Assembly (NCBI RefSeq): GCF_038396845.1
Contig: NZ_CP151587.1
Location: 372,001-436,000, forward strand
DNA from: Gymnodinialimonas sp. 57CJ19
GTDB taxonomy: Bacteria; Pseudomonadota; Alphaproteobacteria; Rhodobacterales; Rhodobacteraceae
Direction: 5' to 3'
Length of the DNA: 64,000 bases
This document shows, piece by piece, positions 34,092-42,863 of the stretch. Under the pieces are notes generated by a model. The model did no database searches and was not told where the DNA came from. It was given only the letters and a program-made list of their open reading frames with translations. Each line of letters opens with the position of its first letter. Position 1 is the first letter of the stretch. A program made the translations under genes and the position numbers.

Positions 34092-35075
34092 ATGAGCGCG
34101 CAGGGCGATGGACAAGACACTCCGGCAGATGCTGACGTAAAAGTCGCTGACGCCGTGTCGGGTAACTGGGTCGACACCCTCGCCCCCGCGGCAACCCGTC
34201 CCTACTTGCGCCTGAGCCGCGCGGATCGCCCGATTGGCACTTGGCTGTTGCTGTTGCCTTGCTGGTGGGGGCTGATGTTGGCCATCGCGGCGGCCCCTGC
34301 GACAGCCACGAGCTTTGACGCCTGGATCTTCATCGGTTGCGGGCTTGGCGCGTTTCTGATGCGCGGCGCGGGCTGCACCTGGAACGACATCACCGACCGC
34401 CACCTTGACGGCTCGGTCGCGCGCACGGCGTCTCGGCCCATCCCTTCGGGGCAGGTCTCGGTAAAAGGGGCCTTGGCCTGGATGGTGGCCCAAGCCCTTG
34501 TGTCCCTGCTGATCCTTCTGACGTTCAACTGGACCGCCATCGCCCTTGGCGTGGCCTCTTGCGCGTTGGTCTGCATCTACCCTTTCGCCAAACGGTTCAC
34601 CTGGTGGCCGCAGGTGTTTCTTGGCACCGCGTTCAACTGGGGCGCCTTGCTGGCTTGGGCCGCCCACACCGGAAGCCTGTCCGCCGCGCCTATCCTTCTC
34701 TACCTCGGGGGCATCAGCTGGACCCTGTTCTACGATACGATCTACGCCCACCAGGACCGCGAAGACGACGCCATGATTGGCATCAAATCCACCGCCCGAC
34801 TATTTGGCGACAACACCCAGGCCTGGCTGCGCTTCTTCCTCGTTCTTACGGTCTGCCTTATCGGCCTGGGCGTGATCGTGGCGCTGCTGCCGTCCCAAAA
34901 CGTCTTGGCCCTCGTCGTTGCCCTTGCGGGGGTTTGGGCCATGGGCTGGCACCTGTCTTGGCAATTGATCCACCTGAACATCCACGACGCCGACACCTGC
35001 CTGCGCCTGTTCCGCTCCAACCGGAATGCCGGCTTGATCCCTGTGCTGTTTTTCGCCTGTGCCGCACTCGTTTGA
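34092..35075 (+). CDS. ubiA: 4-hydroxybenzoate octaprenyltransferase
   Basis: 327 residues. UbiA family: about nine membrane helices. Active-site Asp motifs: NDITDRHLDGSVARTASRP (NDxxDxxxD) and YDTIYAHQDREDD (second Asp-rich region, DxxxDxxxD). Prenylates 4-hydroxybenzoate for ubiquinone, matching the COQ9 gene elsewhere in the window. ATG at 34092 follows GTGGAACGT with no clear site; the upstream frame overlaps rsmE on the other strand and is discarded. Confidence 0.95.
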   Translation: MSAQGDGQDTPADADVKVADAVSGNWVDTLAPAATRPYLRLSRADRPIGTWLLLLPCWWGLMLAIAAAPATATSFDAWIFIGCGLGAFLMRGAGCTWNDITDRHLDGSVARTASRPIPSGQVSVKGALAWMVAQALVSLLILLTFNWTAIALGVASCALVCIYPFAKRFTWWPQVFLGTAFNWGALLAWAAHTGSLSAAPILLYLGGISWTLFYDTIYAHQDREDDAMIGIKSTARLFGDNTQAWLRFFLVLTVCLIGLGVIVALLPSQNVLALVVALAGVWAMGWHLSWQLIHLNIHDADTCLRLFRSNRNAGLIPVLFFACAALV

Positions 35076-35150
35076 TTGAAAGCCCTCGCAGGACGCGGTA
35101 CTGCGATACAAGATTTAGGCCCCGAGCAGGGATTTCGCGTAGCTTCGCCC

Positions 35151-37121
35151 ATGTCAAACAAAGACCGCATATCCGCACTGGTCGGCCCCGCCTCCTTCGC
35201 AGCAGCGGGCGGCCTGTCCGTTGTCACCGCGATATTCGCGGCCCTCACGATCGAACATCGCTCCACCGAGGACATCATCACCTCGCTGGAAGCCGATGGC
35301 ATCCATTGGGTCGAGGTGTCGGCCAACGGCTTGCAAGTCTTCCTCGATGGCACCGCCCCGGACGAGGCCACGCGCTTCCGCGCCGAAACCCGCGCCAGCG
35401 CCATGGTCGATGCGGACCGGGTGATCAACCGCCTTGAGGTCGCCGCCTTCGAAGTGTCCGAGCCGCCCCGGTTTTCCCTCGATATGTTGCGCAATGGTGA
35501 TGGCATCCAGTTGATCGGCCTGATCCCGGGCCCCGAAGGCGATGAAGCATTCGCCGTCGCCGAAGCGATTGCCGATATCGCGGGCTCTGCCGATGTGGTG
35601 AACATGGTCGAAACCGCCAGCCTCGCCGCGCCCGAGAACTGGGACGCCGCCCTCGCTTATGGCCTCCGCGCGCTCGAGGCGCTGCCGCGCTCCAAGGTGA
35701 CGGTGCTTGCCGACCGGGTAGAGGTCGAGGCCGTGGCCGAAACCCGGGAACAGCGGGCCGAATTCGTCGCCCGCCTGCAACAGAACCAACCCTCCGGCGT
35801 CGAGGTCGTTCTCGATATCTCGGCCCCGCGCCCGGTCATCACCCCCTTCACCCTGCGCTTCGTGCGCGATGCCGGGGGCGCGCGCTTTGAAACCTGTACC
35901 GCCGACACCCCCGCGGCCCGCGATCAGATCGTTTCTGCCGGACGCACCGCCGGGGCCACCGGCACCGTGCCCTGCACCATCGGCCTTGGCGTGCCGTCCC
36001 CCTCTTGGGGCGATGCCGTCGCCACCTCCTTGGCGGCACTGACGGAACTGGGCAATGGCTCCGTCACCCTTTCCGATGCTGACGTGACCCTGATCGCCGC
36101 CCAGGGCACGGCTCAGGACCACTTCGACACCGTCGTGGGCGAGCTGGACGCAGACCTGCCAGCCGTGTTCTCCCTGCAAGCGATCCTGCCCGAGCCCGAG
36201 ACATTGGCCAGCACCGGCCCCGCCCGTTTCACCGCCACCTATGACGCCGAACAAGGGGCGCGCCTTCGCGGCCGCTTGCCCGATGGCCGTATCGGCGAAT
36301 CCGTTGAATCCTTCGCCACGGCCATTTTCGGCGCGGACCGGACTGATCTCGCCACCCGTGGCGTGCCAGACCTGCCGCAAGGTTGGTCCGTTCGGGTCAT
36401 GGCGGGCCTCACCGCCCTGTCGGAGCTGGAAGACGGCATGCTCACGGTCGAGCCCGACGTTCTGCGCCTTTCCGGCCGCACCGGCGATGACGAGATGATC
36501 TCCCGCCTCACCCGGCAACTCTCCGAAGACCTTGGGCCCGGTGTGAACTTCCAGATGGATGTGCGCTACGACGAAACCCTCGACCCCATCGCCTCTCAGC
36601 CCACACCCGAGCAATGCGAAGCTCGCATTCGCGAAATCCAGGACGAGACCAAGATCACCTTCGACCCCGGCTCGACCGAGATCAACCGCGCCGCCGGCGC
36701 GGTTCTGGACCAGATTGCCGACGTCCTGCCCGATTGCCTCCACGTGAGCATGGAAATCGGCGGTCACACCGATGCGCAGGGCGGCGAGGATATGAACCTC
36801 AATCTTAGCCAAGCCCGTGCCGATGCGGTGCTCAACGGCCTCTTGGCGCGCGGCGTTCTGGTATCCAACCTGACGGCCCAAGGTTACGGCGAAAGCCAAC
36901 CGATTGCCGATAACGATACCGAAGACGGGCGCGAACAAAACCGCCGTATCGACTTCCGCCTCTTGGCCAGCGCCGAGATTGTGGATGCCGCCGCCGACGC
37001 CGATGACCAACCCCGCACCCGTGGCGGCGTGCTGGCCGCAGGCGCCATTGCCGACTGGCCGTTCGATATCCGCCCCCTGCCGCGCCCCATCGCCCCCCCC
37101 GAGGCCTCCGATGCAAACTAG
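35151..37121 (+). CDS. OmpA-family protein with repeated BON-like domains
   Basis: 656 residues. N-terminal membrane segment (MSNKDRISALVGPASFAAAGG then LSVVTAIFAALTIEH). Then repeated Glu/Asp-rich BON-like domains (for example VEVSANGLQVFLDGTAPDE with ADRVINRLEV, and others near residues 200 and 430), and a C-terminal OmpA-like peptidoglycan-binding domain: ITFDPGSTEINRAAGAVLD, MEIGGHTDAQGGED, QGYGESQPIADNDTEDGREQNRRIDF. The protein links the inner membrane with the cell wall and may be part of envelope stability or division control. 75 nt behind ubiA. Confidence 0.88.
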   Translation: MSNKDRISALVGPASFAAAGGLSVVTAIFAALTIEHRSTEDIITSLEADGIHWVEVSANGLQVFLDGTAPDEATRFRAETRASAMVDADRVINRLEVAAFEVSEPPRFSLDMLRNGDGIQLIGLIPGPEGDEAFAVAEAIADIAGSADVVNMVETASLAAPENWDAALAYGLRALEALPRSKVTVLADRVEVEAVAETREQRAEFVARLQQNQPSGVEVVLDISAPRPVITPFTLRFVRDAGGARFETCTADTPAARDQIVSAGRTAGATGTVPCTIGLGVPSPSWGDAVATSLAALTELGNGSVTLSDADVTLIAAQGTAQDHFDTVVGELDADLPAVFSLQAILPEPETLASTGPARFTATYDAEQGARLRGRLPDGRIGESVESFATAIFGADRTDLATRGVPDLPQGWSVRVMAGLTALSELEDGMLTVEPDVLRLSGRTGDDEMISRLTRQLSEDLGPGVNFQMDVRYDETLDPIASQPTPEQCEARIREIQDETKITFDPGSTEINRAAGAVLDQIADVLPDCLHVSMEIGGHTDAQGGEDMNLNLSQARADAVLNGLLARGVLVSNLTAQGYGESQPIADNDTEDGREQNRRIDFRLLASAEIVDAAADADDQPRTRGGVLAAGAIADWPFDIRPLPRPIAPPEASDAN

Positions 37122-37139
37122 ACAGAAAGCCAAGACCCC

Positions 37140-37469
37140 ATGAACCGCTTGGAATTCATCATCACGATTGCGATCATCTTGTTCGTGGCCTTCGCCCTTG
37201 GCTGGTTGGCCCATTGGCTCGTGACCCGGTTCAACCAGGTATCCTCTGCGGATCTGGGCGAAATGGAAAACCTCGCCCGTGCGCTCCATGATGCGGAAGA
37301 AACCCGTGACCAGGCCATCGCCTACCTGCAACAGCGCGAGGGCGAACTGACCAACCAACTCAGCCAGACCGAGGCCGAACTTCGCGCCGCCATGGAAGGC
37401 CTGCGCGAGGCCAGGACCGAGTCCGAGGAACTTCGCAACTACGTGGAATCCATCAACCAAGGCACGTAA
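37140..37469 (+). CDS. Single-pass membrane protein with coiled-coil tail
   Basis: 109 residues, starting 18 nt after the OmpA/BON gene and likely cotranscribed. One membrane helix at residues 7-28 (IITIAIILFVAFALGWLAHWL), then a Glu/Gln/Arg-rich coiled coil (residues 37-105, for example DAEETRDQAIAYLQQREGEL). Looks like a small envelope-associated scaffold; could pair with the OmpA/BON protein. No family recognised. Confidence 0.78.
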   Translation: MNRLEFIITIAIILFVAFALGWLAHWLVTRFNQVSSADLGEMENLARALHDAEETRDQAIAYLQQREGELTNQLSQTEAELRAAMEGLREARTESEELRNYVESINQGT

Positions 37470-37494
37470 CCGTCGCCCCAAACGCGGCGTTGCG

Positions 37495-37535
37495 CCTTCA
37501 TCTTGGCCCTACAACTCCCGCCGGAGGCTCCTGCC
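37495..37535. repeat. Dispersed convergent-gene repeat, subtype A
   Basis: CCTTCATCTTGGCCCTACAA then CTCCCGCCGGAGGCTCC. Lies in the 154-bp gap between the end of the coiled-coil gene and the end of moaE; the 37470-37623 gap otherwise shows nothing. Confidence 0.6.
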
Positions 37536-37623
37536 CCCTCAGCGCGCCCGAAGCCCCGTATGCCAAAGCGCCCGGCCCGCAGCCCGTTCCCCAAAGCAGC
37601 TTGGCAGTCACCCCGTCACCGGC

Positions 37624-38070
37624 CTACCACCGCCCCAACGCGGCCTCATCATCATCCTTCGCGGCAACCCAATCGGCCCCCCGCTCGGTGATTTCCCGCT
37701 TCCAGAATGGGGCTCGGGACTTCAGGTAATCCATCAGGAACTCCGCGCCCTGGAACGCCCCTGCCCGGTGGCGGGCCGCCGTGGCGACCATCATGATGAC
37801 CTCTCCGGGGGCCAAACGCCCGAACCGATGGATCACCAACGCGCCCTGCAACTCAAACCGCGCCACGGCGTCCTCTCGGATCGTGGTGAGCGCTGATTCA
37901 GTCATGCCCGGATAATGCTCGATCTCCATGGCGACCATGTCGCCCTCGGATACATCTCTGGTGACGCCGGTGAAACTCACCACAGCGCCTGCGCCTGCCA
38001 TGGCCTCGGTGAAGGCGTTCAGCTCCGCGCCGCTGTCAAACGCCGCTTCCTGAACCCGCACGAAATCCAT
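37624..38070 (-). CDS. moaE: Molybdopterin synthase catalytic subunit
   Basis: 148 residues. Conserved: GAVVSFTGVTRD, LEIEHYPGMTE-like MEIEHYPGMTES, VIHRFGRLAPGEVIMMVATAARHRAGAF, LMDYLKSRAPFWKRE (catalytic Lys). Combines with MoaD to add two sulfurs to precursor Z. Start follows the moaD stop by 3 nt. Ends the pgsA-moaD-moaE run. Confidence 0.95.
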   Translation of the reverse strand: MDFVRVQEAAFDSGAELNAFTEAMAGAGAVVSFTGVTRDVSEGDMVAMEIEHYPGMTESALTTIREDAVARFELQGALVIHRFGRLAPGEVIMMVATAARHRAGAFQGAEFLMDYLKSRAPFWKREITERGADWVAAKDDDEAALGRW

Positions 38071-38073
38071 CGC

Positions 38074-38319
38074 TCAGCCCCCTGTCATGGGGGGGAACAG
38101 CGCTACTTCCCGCGCGCCCTCCAGGGGCGCATCAAAGCCGACCAACTGCTGGTCCACCGCCGCCCGCACCGACTTGAGGTCGGACAGGGCGAAAGCATGG
38201 GCTTCCGAGCGGTCTTTGAGTTCCTCAATCAACTCAGCCACGGTGCGCGCCTGGGTCTCGACCACCTCGTGACCCGTGCCAATCCGCTCTCTGAGCCAAG
38301 AAAAATACCGCAGGTCCAT
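38074..38319 (-). CDS. moaD: Molybdopterin converting factor subunit 1
   Basis: 81 residues from ATG 38319 which shares its A with the pgsA TGA (TGATG). Ubiquitin-like fold ending in PPMTGG, the Gly-Gly tail that carries the thiocarboxylate. Short length and the ending fix the identity. Translationally coupled to pgsA and moaE. Confidence 0.95.
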   Translation of the reverse strand: MDLRYFSWLRERIGTGHEVVETQARTVAELIEELKDRSEAHAFALSDLKSVRAAVDQQLVGFDAPLEGAREVALFPPMTGG

Positions 38320-39005
38320 CAGGTGTCTTCCTGCAAAAAGGGCCGCGCCTTCAGGTAGTAGTCTACCCCGGTGATCGCGGTCAGAAGGGCCGCCAGCCAA
38401 AGCAAGACCTTGCCCACAAGACCGCTCCAGAAGAACCCGAACTCGATCCAGACCAGACCGAATTCATCGGCGGTATCCCCGGCCAGAATGCTCTCGATCA
38501 TCGTGGCATCCATCCCATAGGTCAGCGCCCAGAGATAGTGGGTGAACAGCCCCCAGCAGAACAGCAAACCGATGGCGACCATCTGCAACGTGGTCTTCCA
38601 CTTTGCCAGTTTCGTCACCTTCAGCGTGCCCGCATGGGCGCCCAGGAACTCTCGCAATCCCGAGACGAAAATCTCTCGGAACAAGATGATAATCACAGGC
38701 ACAAGGATCAGCGCCGACCAGCCGTGATCGAGGCTCATGATAACCAGCAAAACCGCCAGCGCGATCACCACCATCGCCTTATCGGCAATCGGGTCCAACA
38801 TCGCGCCGAAGCGGCTCTCCTGACCCCATTTCCGCGCCAGAAGTCCGTCGAGATAATCGGTCATCGACGCCCCCATGAACAGGAACAACGCGACCCAATC
38901 CGCGAAGGGGCGCGGCAGAAGGAGGAAGACGAACCCCACCATGGGCGCTGCGATCAGGCGCACGAGGGTCAGGACATTGGGTACGTTCCATTGCATGGGA
39001 AACAC
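38319..39005 (-). CDS. pgsA: CDP-diacylglycerol-glycerol-3-phosphate 3-phosphatidyltransferase
   Basis: 228 residues, about 6 membrane helices. Motif DYLDGLLARKWGQESRFGAMLDPIADK (DxxDGxxARxxxxxxxxGxxxDxxxD) is complete. Makes phosphatidylglycerophosphate. Starts are ATG 39005 or 38996. Heads the pgsA-moaD-moaE operon, downstream of uvrC and an unknown gene; its own promoter region 39006-39188 carries a CtrA-type site and a perfect palindrome. Confidence 0.95.
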   Translation of the reverse strand: MFPMQWNVPNVLTLVRLIAAPMVGFVFLLLPRPFADWVALFLFMGASMTDYLDGLLARKWGQESRFGAMLDPIADKAMVVIALAVLLVIMSLDHGWSALILVPVIIILFREIFVSGLREFLGAHAGTLKVTKLAKWKTTLQMVAIGLLFCWGLFTHYLWALTYGMDATMIESILAGDTADEFGLVWIEFGFFWSGLVGKVLLWLAALLTAITGVDYYLKARPFLQEDT

Positions 39006-39047
39006 CTAGCGCTGTTGCGGGGCACTTGCCAGAGGGGATGCGCGCGG

Positions 39048-39084
39048 CCTGCGGGGTTTGCAGGGGTGCTCAAGCTTGAGCACC
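39048..39084. promoter_or_regulatory. Perfect 20-nt palindrome and small hairpin upstream of pgsA
   Basis: GGTGCTCAAGCTTGAGCACC (39065-39084) is a perfect palindrome; next to it CCTGC-GGGGTTT-GCAGG (39048-39064) gives a 5-bp stem. About 60 nt before the pgsA ATG. Either an operator or the terminator of the upstream gene that ends at 39189. Confidence 0.6.
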
Positions 39085-39124
39085 TTACCTAAGCCACTGA
39101 AAAAACAATGCAACCCTGACCCAA

Positions 39125-39140
39125 TTAACCTTGTGTTAAC
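39125..39140 (+). promoter_or_regulatory. CtrA-type full site TTAA-N7-TTAAC
   Basis: TTAACCTTGTGTTAAC matches the consensus of the alphaproteobacterial cell-cycle regulator CtrA exactly. It is 120-135 nt before the pgsA ATG and 49 nt past the end of the upstream gene. Confidence 0.6.
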
Positions 39141-39188
39141 CTTGTGCCGACCGGAGGATAAACGCTGACGAAACCTGTCCGCAGGCGT

Positions 39189-39818
39189 TCAGTTGTCGGC
39201 GCGCAGGTCCAGCGAGGCTTCTACGATATCGCCCGGTGGAACCGTGACAACGACGTTTTGGTCAAACGCATCATCGACGGCGGAGAAGGTCCACTCGCCC
39301 GGCGGCAGCAGAAACACCATCTCGCCATCCTCGGGCGCGCCCTGACTTTGGACGTCCAGCGTTCCCGATGCCAGATCAGAGGTCGCTTGCACGAAGAACT
39401 CGGGCGGGCTGTCGGTTTGCACGGAAAGGCGCACCAGCCCGTCGGTGGCGGGAAAGGTGATGTTGCGCGTCTCGGCGCCGCCGCCGGTTGTGGCGATCAT
39501 CCCCAGATCGGTGGCGCCCACGCGTGCCGCAAACCCGGCCTGAACCCCGCCATCGACGTGGAACACGTTGGACTGACCCTCGACGTTGAAAATCGGGCCG
39601 TAACGCTCATAGCCGCCATCTTCACCGACTTCCGCAGGGATATAGGTCTCGAACGCGTCGATCTGGGCGAGGTCTGTGATCACCTCGCCGCTGGGGTGCA
39701 GCATGACCTCCACCGTGACTTCGGTGCTTGAGGTGTTGGTGTTGAATATGTTCCACCCGATGCCGCCGGGGATGAGGGCCATGGAAATGAGGAAGGAGGG
39801 TTTGCGAAAGTCGATCAT
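39189..39818 (-). CDS. Hypothetical protein with an N-terminal membrane anchor
   Basis: 209 residues from ATG 39818 (MIDFRKPSFLISMALIPGGIG); the 39905 start would overlap uvrC. One hydrophobic segment at the N-terminus suggests membrane anchoring; the rest is beta-rich and acidic, with TEVTVEVMLHPSGEVITDL, VGEDGGYERYGPIFNVEG and a C-terminal PPGEWTFSAVDDAFDQNVVVTV pattern like Ig-type or Reeler-like beta domains. Periplasmic by topology. Same strand as uvrC and downstream of it by about 80 nt. No function recognised. Confidence 0.65.
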   Translation of the reverse strand: MIDFRKPSFLISMALIPGGIGWNIFNTNTSSTEVTVEVMLHPSGEVITDLAQIDAFETYIPAEVGEDGGYERYGPIFNVEGQSNVFHVDGGVQAGFAARVGATDLGMIATTGGGAETRNITFPATDGLVRLSVQTDSPPEFFVQATSDLASGTLDVQSQGAPEDGEMVFLLPPGEWTFSAVDDAFDQNVVVTVPPGDIVEASLDLRADN

Positions 39819-39901
39819 GGGAGGCTCCGAAAGGGGATCGGGCCGAGTGTATCTGAGGGTACGGCCTTGGGAAGTGGCGGAAATCCTGACGCCTGTGCCA
39901 C

Positions 39902-41788
39902 TCAAGCCTGATCGTGGAAGAAGTCGTAGATCTTCTGGGCCAGACCTTCGCTGATGCCATCCACCGCCGTCAGATCCGACAGGTTGGCGCGGGCCACGGC
40001 CTTTGCGCTGCCGAAATGCGCCAGCAACGCGCGTTTGCGGCCCGCGCCGACGCCCGGCACATCGTCCAGTGGCGTCGCCGAGACCGCTTTGGAGCGTTTG
40101 GCGCGATGCGCCCCGATGGCAAAGCGGTGCGCCTCGTCCCGCATCCGCTGCACGAAATAGAGCACCGGGTCATTGCGTTGCAGCGCGAAGGTGGACTTGC
40201 CGGGGACGTAGAATTCTTCCTTGCCCTGATCGCGGTCAATGCCTTTGGCGACGCCGATGAAGGGCACATCATCGACGCCCAATTCGTCCATGATCTCTTT
40301 CACCGCCGAGATTTGCCCCGCGCCGCCGTCAATCAGCAGAAGGTCCGGCCATGCTTCGGTTTCGCGGTCCGGGTCTTCCTTTAGCAGGCGCGAAAACCGG
40401 CGGGTCAGAACCTCTTTCATCATGCCGAAATCATCGCCGGGCGTCAGGCTATCGCCGCGAATATTGAACTTGCGGTACTGGCTTTTTAGGTAGCCTTCCG
40501 GCCCCGCCACGATCATCGCGCCCACGGCGTGGGCACCCTGAATGTGGGAGTTGTCGTAGACCTCCACCCTCTTGGGCGGAGCGTCCAAGCCGAAAGCCCC
40601 CGCCAAACCGTCGAGCAATTTGCCCTGCGCCTGATTTTCGGCCATGCGACGGCCCAGACTTTCGCGGGCATTGCGGCGCGCGCCGTCCACCAGTTCGGCC
40701 TTCTCGCCTCGCTGGGGCACAAGGATTTCCACCTTGCCGCCGCGCTTTCCGGCCATCGCCTCTGCCATCAGGTCCATGCTTTCCACCGGATGGGACAGCA
40801 GCAGGTGACGGGGCGGCTCTTTCTTGTCGTAGAACTGTCCAAGGAAGGCTTCCAGCACCTCGGGTTCGTCAATGTCGGGGCCGACACGGGGGTAGAAGTC
40901 GCGGTTGCCCCAGTTCTGGTTAGCGCGGATGAAGAAGACCTGCACGCAGGCTTGCCCACCTTCCATATGGAGGGCGATCACGTCAGCCTCTTTCACGCCT
41001 TGCGGGTTGATGCCTTGGGCCGATTGCACGTTGGTCAGTGCCTTGATCCGGTCGCGCAGGGCGGCGGCGCGTTCAAACTCCATCGCCTCGGACGCCGCGG
41101 CCATGCCCTCGGCCAACTGCCGTTGCAGATCGGTGCTGTCGCCCTTGAGGAAGCGCACGGCATCGGTCACGGAGGCCTTGTAGTCCGCCTCGGAAATGTG
41201 CCCGACGCAGGGGCCAGAGCAGCGTTTGATCTGGTAAAGCAGGCAAGGGCGGGTCCGGGATTCGAACACCGCATCGGTGCAATTGCGCAGCAGAAAGACG
41301 CGCTGCAATTGGTTCAGTGTCCGGTTCACGGCACCGGCGCTGGCGAAGGGGCCGAAGTAGCTGCCCTTTTCCTTCTTCGCGCCGCGATGCTTCTTGATCT
41401 GCGGGAAGGCGTGGGTGTCGGAGACGAGGATATTGGGGAAGCTCTTGTCGTCGCGCAGCAGTACGTTGAACTTGGGCTTGAGCTGCTTGATGAGGTTCTG
41501 TTCGAGCAGCAGCGCCTCGGTCTCGGTCCTTGTGGTGAGGAACATCATCGAGGCGGTTTCGCGGATCATGCGCGCGATGCGCGGCGAATGGCCCGTCGGT
41601 TTCGCGTAATTCGCCACCCGCCGCTTCAAGGCGCGGGCTTTTCCCACGTACAAAACCCGGCTTTGGCTGTCGAGCATGCGATAGACGCCGGGGCTCATAT
41701 CCAGCGTCCGAACGTAGTCGGCAATGACCTCATGGCCTGTTTTTACGGGCGTAAAGTCTTCAGATGTTTCGGTTTCATTTTTCATCAA
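39902..41788 (-). CDS. uvrC: Excinuclease ABC subunit C
   Basis: 628 residues. GIY-YIG endonuclease domain ([30 protein letters not shown]), UVR segment ([19 protein letters not shown]), RNase H-like domain with catalytic Asp region ([25 protein letters not shown]), and tandem helix-hairpin-helix at the end ([24 protein letters not shown]). Complete. Nucleotide excision repair incision. Upstream AT-rich leader has a LexA-like element and a DnaA box. Confidence 0.96.
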   Translation of the reverse strand: MMKNETETSEDFTPVKTGHEVIADYVRTLDMSPGVYRMLDSQSRVLYVGKARALKRRVANYAKPTGHSPRIARMIRETASMMFLTTRTETEALLLEQNLIKQLKPKFNVLLRDDKSFPNILVSDTHAFPQIKKHRGAKKEKGSYFGPFASAGAVNRTLNQLQRVFLLRNCTDAVFESRTRPCLLYQIKRCSGPCVGHISEADYKASVTDAVRFLKGDSTDLQRQLAEGMAAASEAMEFERAAALRDRIKALTNVQSAQGINPQGVKEADVIALHMEGGQACVQVFFIRANQNWGNRDFYPRVGPDIDEPEVLEAFLGQFYDKKEPPRHLLLSHPVESMDLMAEAMAGKRGGKVEILVPQRGEKAELVDGARRNARESLGRRMAENQAQGKLLDGLAGAFGLDAPPKRVEVYDNSHIQGAHAVGAMIVAGPEGYLKSQYRKFNIRGDSLTPGDDFGMMKEVLTRRFSRLLKEDPDRETEAWPDLLLIDGGAGQISAVKEIMDELGVDDVPFIGVAKGIDRDQGKEEFYVPGKSTFALQRNDPVLYFVQRMRDEAHRFAIGAHRAKRSKAVSATPLDDVPGVGAGRKRALLAHFGSAKAVARANLSDLTAVDGISEGLAQKIYDFFHDQA

Positions 41789-42077
41789 ATGTGACAGCTT
41801 TGTGATTCTTCATAGCGCTGCAATGCAGCAATCCCCTTGGCAACCCCTTAGCTTTCCACCGATCTTGTGGATAACCCTGCGGAGAACTCTTTGAGAATAG
41901 GAAATTTCCTTTGTTTTTGGCAGGGTTCTACGGTTTGCCTATTTTTTAGGCACTTATGCAAGCTACTGTTTTTAAACAAATAAAACGTTACGTTAACTCT
42001 TGGGGTGGGCGAATTTACCAAATCTTCATAAATGCTACCCGAAACAGCGCCCCAGTGGAGAATACTTGCGGGGCCGT
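41789..42077. promoter_or_regulatory. AT-rich uvrC upstream region with LexA-like site, DnaA box and small palindromes
   Basis: No gene in this 289-bp gap. Elements: GAAC-N7-GAAT (41884-41898; SOS box in this group is GAAC-N7-GAAC or its complement), a perfect DnaA box TTATCCACA on the minus strand (41866-41874), a palindrome AGGAAATTTCCT (41899-41910), the hairpin TGCCTA-TTTTT-TAGGCA (41936-41952) and GCTGCA-A-TGCAGC (41817-41829). Single DnaA box only, so not an origin by itself. Confidence 0.55.
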
Positions 42078-42851
42078 TCATTCCACGCCCAGAACATCGG
42101 GGGTTTTCCACCCCAAATGTTGGCCGCCATCCACGCAAATAAGCTGTCCTGTCACCGCCTTTGCGGCAAGAAAGTAACGCAGCGCCGCGACGATTTCTTC
42201 GGGGCCGGCGCCCCGGTTCAGGACCGTTGCGGCCCGTTGCGCGGCGAAGTGTTCGGCCGATTGGCGGGCGCCTTGCATCGTGGGACCGGGGCCAATGGCG
42301 TTCACGCGGCAGCGCGGCGCAAGCGCTTGGGCAGCGGTTTGGGTGAAGGTCCAAAGCCCGGCCTTTGCCAGCGTGTAGGTCATGAATTCGGGCGTCAGTT
42401 TGCGCACCCTTTGGTCCACCATGTTCACCACAAGGCCGCGGGCAACGGGCTCGCCTCCGGCGTCGATATCAGGCGCGGGCAGTTGCGCGGCCAGCGCCTG
42501 CGTCAACACGAAGGGCGCGCGCAGGTTCGACATCATATGGGCGTCCCAATTGGCGCGGGTGGCCGTTTTGATGTTGTCGTAGTCAAAGACCGAGGCGCTG
42601 TTGACCAGCACCTCCACCGGGCCGAGCGCGTCGATCACCCGGGGCATCAGCCCCTGCACGGCGTCCTCGTCCAGCAGGTCCGCCTGCACCGTCACCGCCT
42701 TCACGCCAAGGGCGCGGGCGTCCGCTGCGGTGGCCTCGGCGGCGTCATCGCTGCTGTTGTAGTGGATCGCTACGTCATGGCCCTGTGCGGCCAGTTCCAG
42801 CGCCATAGCGCGGCCCAACCGTTTGGCGGCCCCGGTTACCAATGCAGTCAT
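42078..42851 (-). CDS. SDR oxidoreductase, FolM/pteridine-reductase-like
   Basis: 257 residues. NADP-binding motif TGAAKRLGRA (TGxxxRxG, which is the pteridine reductase/FolM variant and not the usual TGxxxGxG), VNSASVFD, catalytic YTLAKAG (Tyr and Lys present), and PGPTMQGAR. C-terminal GQLICVDGGQHLGW is typical of the FolM group. Likely dihydromonapterin or dihydropteridine reduction, pathway inferred. Last gene of the FAH-S49-zinc ribbon-exchanger strand run; 12 nt behind the exchanger. Confidence 0.85.
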   Translation of the reverse strand: MTALVTGAAKRLGRAMALELAAQGHDVAIHYNSSDDAAEATAADARALGVKAVTVQADLLDEDAVQGLMPRVIDALGPVEVLVNSASVFDYDNIKTATRANWDAHMMSNLRAPFVLTQALAAQLPAPDIDAGGEPVARGLVVNMVDQRVRKLTPEFMTYTLAKAGLWTFTQTAAQALAPRCRVNAIGPGPTMQGARQSAEHFAAQRAATVLNRGAGPEEIVAALRYFLAAKAVTGQLICVDGGQHLGWKTPDVLGVE

Positions 42852-42863
42852 GGCTCAGGCTCC

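Noticed and set aside
35154..37481. Open frame of 775 codons on the minus strand under the OmpA/BON gene
   Set aside because: It is antisense to a clear OmpA gene and arises from high GC third-position bias; its product is low complexity and matches no family. The same holds for long antisense frames at 14276-16219, 20297-21904 and 5004-5825.
41866..41874. Replication origin suggested by a DnaA box in an AT-rich gap
   Set aside because: Only a single box was found, no cluster and no neighbouring dnaA, hemE, parA or repABC genes.
41979..41998. AAAACGTTAC in the uvrC leader resembling the LacI operator AAACGTTACAA
   Set aside because: Only nine bases match, there is no partner site and no sugar gene nearby; probably chance in an AT-rich stretch.
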